Shown piece by piece: positions 45,188 to 55,700 of a stretch of DNA of 64,000 bases; the stretch's first letter is position 1; each line of letters opens with the position of its first letter. This stretch comes from Incurvaria masculella. Its lineage: Eukaryota; Arthropoda; Insecta; Lepidoptera; Incurvariidae. Below the pieces are notes generated by a model. That model had not been told where the DNA came from and made no database searches. It saw nothing but the letters and a program-made list of their open reading frames with translations. The translations under genes were made by a program, and so were the position numbers. The stretch is from the NCBI GenBank assembly GCA_946894095.1, contig OX335663.1:124001-188000 (forward strand). Reading direction: 5' to 3'.

Positions 45188-45404
45188 AAACGTCTTGCGA
45201 GGGCCACAAGTGCGCGCAGCGATGCGCGCCGACGCCGCACGGCGCGGTGTGTCGCTGCGAGCGCGGCTATCGACTTGCGGCGGACGAGAGCGCGTGCGAG
45301 GACGTAGACGAGTGCGCGGCGCAGCGACCACCGCCATGCTCTCACGCCTGCGCTAACACGCCCGGCTCCTTCCGCTGTTCGTGTCGCACCGGATACATGC
45401 TCAG
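45188..45404 (+). CDS. LRP1: LRP1-like exon 28: two EGF domains before propeller 3
   Basis: Acceptor TACACTGCAG; phase 1 in, 2 out with a weak donor (CTCAG|GTTATA). EGF CEGHKCAQRC...CRC then calcium-binding EGF DVDECAAQRPPPCSHAC...FRCSC. Confidence 0.84.
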
Positions 45405-45419
45405 GTTATATAATAACTA

Positions 45420-45770
45420 ATACACCACAGGCCACTTCGTAAAATCATCCATAACAAATATCGAGTAACGGTTGTTGCCATCGTTAGTCGATTGAAAAGG
45501 GCTATCCACGTCGAAAGCAATCCTCTCCCATGGAGCTCCAACATTGTAGAGTTTTAAGCCTTGCTCCGTATCTGAGGCCCTTTGACGGCGCTAACGGACA
45601 TGAATTTCCGGCACCAATCTTTTGAATTTTCGGGCCAATTAATATTGATTCCCATTGTGCACCTAAAGTTGGCAAAAGGCATTGATGAACTTCTTCTATC
45701 TTAGATCTGTGGGGATTACTAATTGCGAATAGGTATCCTTTCTGTTGGATATTTCAATTTTTCTGTACAG
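45420..45770 (-). pseudogene. Gypsy-type LTR retrotransposon integrase fragment
   Basis: Minus-strand frames, with shifts, read like a Ty3/gypsy integrase core: an RYG..LKTLQCWSSMGEDCF-like strand and MDDFTKWP. Short and broken; LTRs not seen. Confidence 0.5.
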
Positions 45771-45879
45771 GATACCATTATGAAGCACAACCCTCGACCG
45801 CTGCGCCCAGTAACTTTTATTTAGTTATATTAGTGATTGTGCTCAATGCAGAAACATCGCTCCGTTCCGGCTTTGCCGC

Positions 45880-47165
45880 TGCTGCTCTATTTTAGCGAAT
45901 TATGGGCATGAGATCTTCGCCCCCCTCCTGGACTAGCATCATTTTGTTTTGCTTCAATCTCTCTTCTGGCCAGGGTGGACGAGACAACTGACGCTTTGTT
46001 ACCACTTCGTTGCTCTATGGCAAACTGATACTCCAGCCAGCGCACAACTTGCACTTCTTTTCTTATTCTTGCTCTTCTTTTAAACTGAAGCAGCCATTTA
46101 AAGGCAGCGTCTTCAGTCCTCACAGTCTTCACCACTGCTAGATTATCTCGTCTTGTCACACAACAATTCCTTTCTGGCTTTCAAAGGAATTTGATGGAGT
46201 TTCATGTTGTGCCCTCGAAGATAAACATTCTGGTTGCGTGCAAATATTTCAATGAGTTCTGGGCAGTCATACTTAAAGGTGAGAATTTTGTAAACTTCGA
46301 TTAGGTCCCCTCTTTGACGGCGTGACTACAGAGTAGGCAGGTTTAGAGCTTCAAGTCTCTCTTCGTAGCTCTTGTTACGTAGCTTAAGGGGGATCTTGGT
46401 GAATCTTCGTTGTACCCGTTCTAACTGCTGGATGTCTTTGGCAAAGTAGGGTTGCCAGATCTGGAATCCATATTCCAGAAAGGGCCGTACAAAGGTTTTA
46501 TAGATTTGGAGCATAACTTCTGGAATCAGCACATGAAACGCTTTTTTAATTAGGTAAATAAGTGAGTTTTTTTTTTTTTACAATTTGGGTGATATGAGGT
46601 TCCCACTTTAAATCAAAGTTGATCGTGATCTGCGTGTTGTCCAGGTAGTATGGTAGCCTGGGGTTCTTCTTTCCAAGACAGAGTACTGTGCATTTTTGAG
46701 CGACTAGCTTGATAAGCCAATCCGAAGACCAGTGGTGGATGTTGATTAGATCACTTTGTAGTTGACTGTGACCAGTCGTTGGATTATCAAAGTACTTTGA
46801 ATCGTCTGCGAAGAATTTAAAGTTGGATTTGATGATAGCATGCAGATCAGTAATGTATGTTGAAGATGGTTGTAGTATCACCGAACCTTGAGGAACTCCG
46901 CTCCAGACAGGCCTTGGACCAGAGAGAGTCTCTCCTATACGTACTTGTAATTGTTTGTTGTTTAAGTAGGCCTCTATCTAGTTTAACAACTTTCCTCTAA
47001 TGCAAAAATGATCAAGTTTGGCCACCAAGCGGGACACGATCGAAGGCCTTCTCATAATACAGGTAGATGACATCGATTGGGGAACCTATGTCCAATGCTG
47101 TGGTCCACACATTCAAACATTGTAGCAGGTTTGTCGTTGTCGAGCGTTTTGAAATAACTACTTTT
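45880..47165 (-). pseudogene. Non-LTR retrotransposon reverse transcriptase remnant
   Basis: Minus-strand pieces: a motif A-like YEKAFDRVP near 47040, GVPQGSV near 46900, FFADDSKYF near 46810, and a C-terminal domain (YKTFVRPFLEYGFQIWQPYF, LERVQRRFTK). Frameshifts and stops separate them. Confidence 0.72.
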
Positions 47166-47169
47166 CTAT

Positions 47170-48660
47170 CTGCTCCCTTGTTGAATGAATAAATTGAATT
47201 GAATAAATTTATACGAGTTAGGTAATGATTAAGGTATAAGAATAGATTAATTTGGAATGGTCATTACTGTCTTCCGCCATGTAGAGGCGAGAGAACGAGT
47301 GGGCAGGCGCCTACGTCGCTGTCTGTCATCGACCGCGTCATGTCAGCTATCTTAGGTACTAGCACATTTGGTTTCCTGAAACTAGCTACAAGCCTACATG
47401 CTACTTTTTATGTGTACAATACAGTTCGCGTTCACAGTTATACATAGCAAGGCCTTACGCTAACTTAGGTACTAGAATGTATTCTACGTTTTTCGGGGCC
47501 CCTGTCGACTATGGCTAGAGAGCATCGAGATAAAAAAAAACATTTAGATGCGTTTAGCTTTCCCCTGCGTGTCAAGTCAGGTACTCTAATTCGAACAATT
47601 TAGAGTGTCTGAGCCATCAGTTTCGATACACTCGTCACGGCGTTCGCGTATATAGTATAGGTGTTAGTAATAGGTGCTGCTCTATGGTAGGAAGGAAAGA
47701 ATCCGCCGCCGTGGGTGGTAAAAAAATGTAAAAACTATTTCGGGAAACCCAAGAAGGAAGATGGAATCACATATCTTCTATCAAAATTCTAACAATCTAT
47801 AATTTTTTTATCAAATTGCGTTAGCAGCCAAGTAGGAATAGAATTGTATACGTCCTGTGTCTTGAGCAAAAATGGCGGTATCAACAAAGCCCTCGTCATA
47901 CGCCGAGAACTTCTCACGCAGACGCTCAAATAATAATAAAACACCGAATAAGTCACAAGTGCAGCTGCAAATCACGATGCGAAGAATAATGAGTCACTTA
48001 AAGTACACCTATTTAAACACTTAATTCCGACAACGCGCCACGTTAAAATTATCCGGCAACAACAATAAAATCAATCAGTTAATAAACAGTGTAATGAAAG
48101 ATCACTCATCCTCAGCCATCTGCTTGACCGTCCAGGTTGTTGGCGTCCACAGGAATACAGTCTTTCACTATCACAAACCTATAATTAATCTTATCTCTCC
48201 CTAGCACCGACACAGTTCACTCAACCACTGATCGAATATCGAAACACATTCAAAGTCCTCAGTTATTATTAAAATGTTAAGAAATTCGCGTACCCGCCCG
48301 TCGCTGCGTCACCGTGGCGCGCCGTACGGCCGTCTGAAACCGAATGCCTCCTCGTCTCCTACTATAGATTAAACAGCTGGTCAATCTATGCTCCCACGCA
48401 GCAGCCCCTCACACACACTTCGGAGCGTAATTTGTCGTTTTTCTCTAGAAGAGACGACGCTATTGTCTTTCAGGTCTATGAAGCTCGCTGTGATTTTACC
48501 ATATACAGATACAGTTATCTAATAAATTTATTTAGGACAACCTTGTCTCAACTTTCTAGCATCTACCTAGACTAGTTGTTTCTGTGTTATCACATCCAGA
48601 GAATCATGTTATCATCCTAGTGTATCTTTAGCGCGCAATTTGCACTTATTTAGTGGATCC
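47170..48660. other. Intron 28, 3' part, nothing recognised
   Basis: Unique AT-rich DNA with a GC-richer patch at about 48290-48360. No domain in any frame and no repeat I recognise. Confidence 0.4.
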
Positions 48661-48673
48661 CGTGCGTGCACAG

Positions 48674-48832
48674 GTCGGACAAACGCAGTTGCAAAGCCAC
48701 AAGCGAGGGCGCCGTGTTGTACGCATCCGATGACACGGTGCGCTCGCTAACACTCGGCCACCGCCACTTCACGCGCGTGCTAACCCGCCTGCCGGGATTC
48801 GCTCGAGTCTCCGACGTCGACTTCAACGTGCG
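48674..48832 (+). CDS. LRP1: LRP1-like exon 29: EGF end and start of YWTD propeller 3
   Basis: Acceptor CGTGCACAG; phase 2 in and out (GTGCG|GTGAGT). SDKRSCKATSEGAVLYASDDTVRSL...GFARVSDVDFNV. Total from exon 1 is 4,304 coding bases with every phase matched. A short copy of its acceptor and first bases recurs at 48850-48890. Confidence 0.84.
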
Positions 48833-48948
48833 GTGAGTATGTATACTAACTTAGTGAACCTCGTGCGGGGACAGGTCGGACAAGCGCGGCTACCCGATCG
48901 TCACAGTGGTCTACGTACGTCCATCACCAGCCTGAATATGTGTTTCAG

Positions 48949-49345
48949 TCTCAATAGGATGTACGCGACGAGCGAAGTTGAGAGCGCACTGCACCGGGTC
49001 GATCTTTGAAGTGGCCGTTTTTCGCTTGTCACCAGCCTAAATATGTGTTGTAGTCTCTATAGGTTGTACGCGACGAGCGAAGGTCAGGGCGCATTGCACC
49101 GGGTCGATCTTCGCAGTAGCCTTTGTACGTCCGTCAACAGCCTGAATGTGTGTTGCAGTCTCAATAGTATCTACGCGACGAGCGAGGGTCAGGGCGCATT
49201 GCACCGGGTCGATCTTCGCAGTAGCCTTTGTACGTCCGTCACCAGCCTGAATGTATGTTGCAGTCTCAATATGATCTACGCGACGAGCGAGGGTCAGGGC
49301 GCATTGCACCGGGTCGATCTTCACAGTGGCCTTCGTACATCCGTC
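48949..49345 (+). repeat. LRP1: Four tandem copies of LRP1-like exon 30, 105-bp period
   Basis: Units start after an AG at 48949, 49054, 49159 and 49264. Each encodes LYATSEGQGALHRVDL or a close variant, the next propeller strands, in the phase 2 left by exon 29. The 105-bp period equals 35 codons, so the frame stays open across units 2-4; unit 1 has TGA after RVDL. The donor is not certain: GTACGT or GTACAT about 10 bases after GTCGATCTT is the best candidate. At least one unit should be a real exon, but I cannot tell which. Confidence 0.75.
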
Positions 49346-49399
49346 GCCAATCTTGGTCATCCTACTATGGTACCTATATACTCAGATATTTGTTTAATG

Positions 49400-50202
49400 C
49401 TTAATAAAATATGATTCTTCGACTAACTATTTAGGTTCGACTAACTAGTTGACTAAGAAGGGGGGCAAACATATAGAAGTTACAGAACACATACCAGTTA
49501 TTACATATTTTCTACCGTGCTATCGTAACTCGATCTAATGCTACTGCCCAACATTTTTTGTTAGAACACTTTAAGGCAAAGAACAAGAACAAACGAAACA
49601 GCAACCATCAGTGCAAATTGATTAGAAATAGAAATTGCTCAACTAACAAAGTATCTTATAAAAAAAATATCTGGTGTAAAAGCCGTCGTCAACATAATAA
49701 CAACTTGATACGGATGCAGAGTATCAAGTCAATGTGTTGTATTGACTTGCGCGCCACGCGTAAGCAAAAACAGTTTTTGTATTTTCTTGTATGGGTGAAA
49801 ACACGTAAAGTGCATCTTTTTTAAAGTGAATTCAACTAAAGGGCCGATGTTCACATGATCTATTACGCCTCACACGGCGATTCAGATGACATACAATTAA
49901 TGTGCTTTTGGGTGCAGCTCTATCGCTTTGAATATCAAAATAGTTCTGAAACAATAGACATCACTTGTTTTATACCGGTTGGACCGAGGCTGTCTTGCAG
50001 CAAGGCGGAACGACACCTCGGGTAAAGGAGAGACGGGATAGACGGGTGATTATCGGTGTCAACTCAGGGACACACTTCTTGAGCACAATGCCAGGAATGA
50101 CGTTAGGACCACTACTCTTTGAAGTATATAACATCCTCAACCATTTGAATACCAGAAATAATGAATACTTATCGGGAATGTGTGTGTCTGTACTGGGCGC
50201 AG
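49400..50202. other. Intron 30, nothing recognised
   Basis: AT-rich. A short inverted pair (TCAAGTCAAT/ATTGACTTG) lies near 49724-49750. No gene. Confidence 0.4.
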
Positions 50203-50334
50203 GTAGCGGTGGACTGGGCGACTGACAACGTGTACTTTGCTGACAACACGCCGGGCGCGCACATGCTGCGGGTGTGCCACATGGAGCGACGCCGCTGCGC
50301 GCGACTGCCGCGCGCCATCAAGGACGACGATGAG
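50203..50334 (+). CDS. LRP1: LRP1-like exon 31: YWTD propeller 3
   Basis: Acceptor TGGGCGCAG, donor GATGAG|GTAGGC, 44 codons: VAVDWATDNVYFADNTPGAHML. Phase 0 at both ends. The junction to the exon-30 array is unresolved, because its best donor leaves phase 1; an alternative acceptor five bases later (GGTAG) would fit phase 1. Confidence 0.75.
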
Positions 50335-50479
50335 GTAGGCAGCTGCTCCGTTGGCGGATATCGACTTGCTTTAGTGCGAGTGTTTGCGACTTGTATGGAA
50401 CAGTACCCTCGAAGAAACTGGAACCCTTTGCGCGCGCGCTCTACGTGGCGCAGCGCGACGCAGGCACCGAGTAGGTGTA

Positions 50480-50551
50480 ATATGGGGATCCTGGATATTT
50501 CGCACGCTTCGCTTCGCTTCGCATGCTCATATATCCAGGAATCCCCATATT
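50480..50551. repeat. Imperfect 20-bp hairpin
   Basis: AATATGGGGATCCTGGATAT at 50480 pairs with ATATCCAGGAATCCCCATATT at 50531-50551; loop contains (GCTTC)n. It follows exon 31. Confidence 0.85.
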
Positions 50552-50584
50552 CCACCTGCAGGCAGCAAGCTGCTTCGCCAGTTC

Positions 50585-50911
50585 TTAAAAACTCATCCCT
50601 AAAACGTTAAAATATATTGCACTTCCAACTCGTTTCAAGTAAAAAACATACGCGAGTAATCTGGCATTGTCCCAAAGCGAAAATGGTTTGTCACCATTAA
50701 CGAAACTAAAGTGGCCTCCTAGTAATACACAGTCTTGCAAAATAATTATAAATAGCTCACCAATTTCAAAATACACACTGAAGTTCGCTGCAGCCGGTAA
50801 TGAAAAGGAACTGTTTAGTCTTCTGCGACAGCTCCGACACTTATAGTGTTCTGAATCTGCATACAAGGCCGTGTAAAATCCGTATTCTTTAACACATACT
50901 TACAAGTTCTT
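50585..50911 (-). CDS. Unrecognised minus-strand open frame
   Basis: A frame of about 105 codons without a clear ATG, with clustered cysteines (CVKEY...YKCRSCRRR) and a hydrophobic LFIIILQDCVLLGGHF segment. Its residue mix looks protein-like and it is in an AT-rich, otherwise gene-free stretch. GTAAGT and TTGTATGCAG inside its upstream part look like a 60-bp intron on the minus strand, but splicing them breaks the frame. It could be a decayed mobile-element gene. I do not recognise it. Confidence 0.3.
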
Positions 50912-51547
50912 GGACCTTGAACCTGCCAATGTCAGCATTTATTTCCCTCGCCGCCCGCCGCAGCTGTCGTTAGCCGATATTGTTATTATTTGGGCATAGA
51001 CCAGGAGTAAGTATTCCAAATGTAAAGTGAGAAAATATTACAAGGCAGCGCTGCGCCCACTGTGTCGCCATCAATGCATGCTGTCGTCGCCCGGACTATA
51101 CCGCATCCAAAAAATAGTGCATGGGAGGTCTCGGAGCAGATTAATAGCGAAATACAATAATGATTTATTTAGAATAGGGTTTCATTTCTATTGAAGACTC
51201 AAAGGATATCATCATAAGGTCTCACTTTCATAACATATTTACGTCGCATCGGTCTCGTACGAGAGAAGCACTACCTTTTAAAATGTTCGTCTCATGTATC
51301 TTGTTATCAAAACAAATTCCGGACTCGATACGGCGATCGCTGAATCGAATGTCGCCAAATATGGGGGTGAGGGCGCTCGCACGCGATACGCGATCTGGTC
51401 ATCCAGTTGTTTCTTATTCTCGGCTCTATGCTAGCAGCGTCGACAGTTAATAATTGCACACCTCTCTTTTATCGGGTTGCCGATTATTCGGTCAGAAAAT
51501 CTGTTCCGCCTAGTGTAAAACAACTTTAATCGGTCACGAAAATTTGC

Positions 51548-51682
51548 TATAAATCGAGAAGTGTCTTTGAGAACTGATCATAAGCTTTTACATCCTTGCA
51601 ACGAGTGCATCAAACAGTAAATATAAAGTGAAAAGTATAAGTACAAGTGAACTGAAAGTATCCTGCAGAGAGCTGTTAACGA
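51548..51682 (+). promoter_or_regulatory. Probable promoter and non-coding first exon of the leftmost Polinton gene
   Basis: TATAAAT at 51548-51554, with TCATAA-type initiator context about 30 bases downstream (51578), then a leader ending at a strong donor GA|GTATGT (51683). The matching acceptor is TATTCCTTAG (ending 52041), seven bases before the ATG at 52049. Confidence 0.5.
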
Positions 51683-52048
51683 GTATGTATGTATTATTTT
51701 TTGTTACTAGTTATATAGATTCAGGAGTACAGATGTAATTGTAAATACAAACTAGAAAATCCATTTAATCCCTTCTTTTAGATAAATATTTACTGAACGG
51801 CAATGCATGTTTTGAATGGAATGTAATTTTTTTATTAAGATTCATTATACGTATTATTAAATTCGTGCCATGGATTTTAATTTTACTTATAAACTCGGCC
51901 TCTTTTATTTTATCTTATAATACTGAAGTATTGGTCGATGGTTTTGCCAGATTTAAGTAATCCGATTGTCGGTTACATCATCAGGCTATGTAATTTTATG
52001 TCAATATAATGTTTGCTGACTAGTATTTTTATATTCCTTAGGAATTCC

Positions 52049-52603
52049 ATGAATCAGTTCGAGTCTGACGACAACTGCGGAGCTGTTCAGTCGAAGGTAT
52101 CTGCAAAGAAGGACAAGCGTTTTAAGCAGTCGACGCTGAAGAAACGGAGCCATCACCTGTTCGGAACAGATTCAGAAGATGAGGCGGTCTCTATGCCGGC
52201 GGCCACCAAACGCTGCAAGAAATCTACATCTGCGGTCTTGGTAAAGAAGTCAATTTTTTCCGAAGACGAAGACGGGGTTAGCGTTCTAAAAGAGCGCAAG
52301 GCTCGCGCGTCACCGGTGAAGGCGCCTGTCTTGCCCTCAGTGCTGACGAAGCGAGTAGCTGCCGGTTATACTAAACAAGAAGATCCCCGGCGGGCAGGCG
52401 CATATTATGTAGAGACGCGCATTTACAAGGCATCGGAGGTCGAGCGGGTGGCTGCAGTAGATCGCTGGCGCAGGGCAGTATTCGCCGTGCGGACACGATT
52501 AGATGAGGATTGTTTAGCGTTGAGGGCATTGCAAACATTCGTCAAGTCTGTCAAGGAAGAGTTCGATGAAATAACCCCCGTGTTGTATGAAGATGCGAAC
52601 TAA
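52049..52603 (+). CDS. Unknown Polinton-linked protein, basic and Ser/Asp-rich
   Basis: The start is placed at 52049, just after a predicted 5'-UTR intron (51683-52041), giving 184 residues. I do not recognise a family. The N-terminal half has alternating basic clusters (KKDKR, KKRSHH, KRCKK) and acidic patches (DSEDE, SEDEDG), suggesting a nuclear, possibly DNA- or chromatin-binding protein. The C-terminal half (about residues 105-184) is denser and may fold (YYVETRIYKASEVERV...WRRAVFAVRTRLDED). Composition is near 50% GC, unlike the AT-rich polymerase beside it, so it may have a different origin or codon history. It is the first gene of the element, 160 bp ahead of the polymerase. Confidence 0.65.
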   Translation: MNQFESDDNCGAVQSKVSAKKDKRFKQSTLKKRSHHLFGTDSEDEAVSMPAATKRCKKSTSAVLVKKSIFSEDEDGVSVLKERKARASPVKAPVLPSVLTKRVAAGYTKQEDPRRAGAYYVETRIYKASEVERVAAVDRWRRAVFAVRTRLDEDCLALRALQTFVKSVKEEFDEITPVLYEDAN

Positions 52604-52764
52604 AAATTTAACATAACATTATTATAACCTATCCCAACTATTAAGAATATCAATATATTGAGAATTATTAATTTGATATTTTTTTAACAACACCAAATTA
52701 AAAGAAATATAATATTTTTACATAATTTAAATATAGCTCTTAGAATTAATTGATTTTATCTAAA

Positions 52765-55700
52765 ATGTACTGTAGTATTTGTGGTTATGATATTCCTCCC
52801 AATAAATTCGCATCTCACAAGAGGAGTCTTTTGCATAAATCGAAATGTTTAACCGACACTGATTTAGAAAATGTAAAGTTGATATCTTCCGCTTTCAAAC
52901 GCAGAATAAGCAGCTTCAAAATAATTCCGCGTGAAGGAACAGATGCGAATACCCCAGAAACATTCTTAGAAAATATATCGTTCGAAGTCTGCACTATCAT
53001 TCAGCGCAGCGTGCGCACTCACTGTTCTGTTAAAGTTAACTTCGAACTATTTGCGTTCTATGTTTTACCGAAAAATGATAAGAGAGAAATTAAATCTTTT
53101 CAAACAAAGAATGTTATAATATTACGTAGTACTGATATCGAAGGCTTGTACACGCGTTTAATTGATAAAATGAAGACTAAAACATCGGAATTTGAATTGT
53201 GCGAGTCTGGCTGGTCTTTTGATGAGGCAAGCCACCTAGAAGTGAATGTAAATAAATACAGTCCTTTCAGAGGAGGTACGTATTTAGAACTTCCGAAAAA
53301 AATACAGGCCACAAAAAGCTGCTTAAACCTTAAGACTTTCGATGGCTATTGCTTTATTTGGTGTATAATGGCGCACTTGCACCCTGCTAAACGAAATGTT
53401 TGCAAGCTATCCTCCTATCCCCATTTTAAGAATATGATAAACATTAAGGGCATGAAATTTCCGGTTTCGTTTGATGATGTTGCTTTATTTGAGCTAAACA
53501 ATTCCGCAATTAGTATAAATGTGTATGGTCTTGATCGCAACAATGATGTAAATGGTCCTCTGTATTTGACACCATCCCGTAAAGAATGCCACGTTAATCT
53601 TCTGTATATTGAACGATGCGGCAAGAGTCATTTCTGTCTTATTAAAGATTTGTGTAAATTAACTCGCCATCAAGTCACGAAACATAAATCTAAAATGTTT
53701 ATTTGTGATAAATGTCTCGTATATTTTTGCAATGAAGAAAAAATTAAAAGTCATGAGTGTGCCAGAGTTCGTACAGTGTTACCTCCGCCAGACACATGGG
53801 TGAGTTTTGAGCACTACGAGAGAACTCAGAGAATTCCGATAGTTATTTATGGCGATTTTGAGAGTTTGCTTCGCGAGTGCTCGGTTAGGAGTAACTCCGG
53901 ACATACAGAGCGCGTCCAAATACATGAGGCGACTAGTTTTTCATACTACATTTGTTGCAAATCAAAGCCAGAATTAAATAAGCTCGTTTCGTACAGAGGT
54001 CCCAATTGCGGCCAGAAATTTGTAGATAGCCTCGTAGAAGATTCTGAATTATTGCTTAATTTATTGAGTAAAGATGCTCCTATCAAGGCGCTCACTTGTC
54101 AACAAAGGAGATTGCATAGGACTGCAGCACACTGTCACTTCTGTAATGGTCTGCTTTTGGATGATATCGTCATGGATCATGATCACTTCACTGGCATGTA
54201 CAGAGGGGCTGCTCATTCCCATTGCAACCTGACTGCAAAGAAATGCCCATTCCTACCAGTTATTTTCCATAACCTGGCAGGTTATGACTGTCATTTGTTC
54301 ATCAGAGAACTCGCAACTATTGCCGGTCGTATGACGATAATAGCTAAGAACAAGGAAAAATACATTTCTTTTACAAAATTTATTTTAGCAGATCCTGAAG
54401 GATTATCGCAAATAAAATTTATTGATTCCTTGAACTTTTTAACTTCCAGTCTTGAAAAACTTGCTAAAACATTGCCTCGAGAGAAATTTTTCCATTTAAA
54501 AAAATACATTCGAAACGATTCTCGACTTGAAATGATAAAACAAAAAGGGATATACCCTTATGATTATATAGATTCCTGGACTCGATACAACGAGGGTACA
54601 CTGCCTAATCGCAAGGATTTTTATAATACGCTCACATCCACTTCGATATCAAATGAGGATTATTCGCATGCTTGTAAAATTTGGAAAGCGTTTGATATTA
54701 AAAATCTTGGGGAATATACAGACTTGTACATGAAGTGTGATGTATTATTGCTTGCAGATATATTCGAAAATTTCAGAGAAATCAGTCTTACTCATTACAA
54801 ATTAGATCCTGCTTATTATGTGTCATCACCGTCGCTTAGTTGGGACGCGATGTTGCACTATACAAAAGTAGAACTTGAACTAATAAGTAATTTCGACATG
54901 TTTAAAATGTTTGAAAAGGGAATAAGAGGGGGTCTTGCTCAATGTAGCCATCGTTACGCTAAAGCTAACAATAAGTATTTACCCGATTTTGACCAAAACT
55001 ATGACAGCACGTTCCTAATTTACCTGGATTGCGTAAATTTATATGGTTTTGCTATGATGAAAAAACTTCCATGTTCCGGTTTTACATTTTTGTCAAGTGA
55101 GGATATAAAATATTTTGATGTTTGCAAAATATCTAATGATTCCGACATTGGATTTGTATTGGAAGTAGATTTGGCGTACCCGACTAAACTGCACGATGAT
55201 CACTCTGACTTGCCTTTTGCAGCAAAAAAATTTGTACCTCCAGGCTGTACCAACTCCAAATTAATTGCCAATTTGTATGATAAATATAACTACATCATTC
55301 ATTACGTACATCTTAAAGAATGTATAGCACATGGTTTAATTGTAAGAAAAATTCATTCTATCATTAAATTCAAGCAAGATAATTATTTACAGCCTTACAT
55401 TGAATTAAATACTAAGCTGAGACAATTGGCATCATCAGATTTTGAAAGAGATTTTTTTAAAAAGCAAAACAATGCAATTTTCGGAAAAACTATTGAAAAT
55501 AAAAGAAATCAAGTTAATATAAAGTTGGTAAATAAATGGAAAGACACTACTAATAAAACAAATAAATCTGTAGGAGCTGAGAAGCTGATATCACTTCCAA
55601 ATTTCAAAAGCATCTCAGTTTTATCAGAAAATTTAGCGGTTGTACAGTTACAGCAACAAGAAATATATTTGGATAGACCGATTTATATTGGTTTTTCTGT

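Larger units (their letters stand above)
10233..50334 (+). other. LRP1: LRP1-like receptor gene, 5' third (gene span within the window)
   Basis: Exon by exon, GT...AG splicing with matching phases gives about 1,434 codons through 48832. The predicted product is a secreted-then-membrane endocytic receptor; only extracellular domains lie in the window. Order: signal peptide, 4 LDLa, EGF plus calcium-binding EGF, YWTD propeller 1 (exons 6-11, about 251 residues), EGF, YWTD propeller 2 (exons 13-19), EGF, 8 LDLa, 2 EGF, start of propeller 3. The eight-LDLa second cluster matches LRP1 rather than LRP2 or vitellogenin receptor; the first cluster has four LDLa against two in vertebrate LRP1. Transmembrane and NPxY regions must lie downstream of the Polinton. 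Decayed copies of its own exons sit beside many exons. Confidence 0.85.

Noticed and set aside
10233..50334. Identification as LRP2/megalin or vitellogenin receptor
   Set aside because: The second LDLa cluster has eight repeats followed by two EGFs and a propeller, and two propellers separated by a single EGF precede it; this is the LRP1 order. Vitellogenin receptors have fewer modules before their first propellers.
50404..50475. A further receptor exon (PSKKLEPFARALYVAQRDAGTE)
   Set aside because: The residues are propeller-like, but splice phases do not fit exon 31 and no GT donor follows in frame; possibly another decayed copy.
51007..51030. AGTAAGTATT as the left terminus of the Polinton
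   Set aside because: It starts with AGT as some Polintons do, but without the right terminal repeat or a 6-bp target duplication it cannot be supported.
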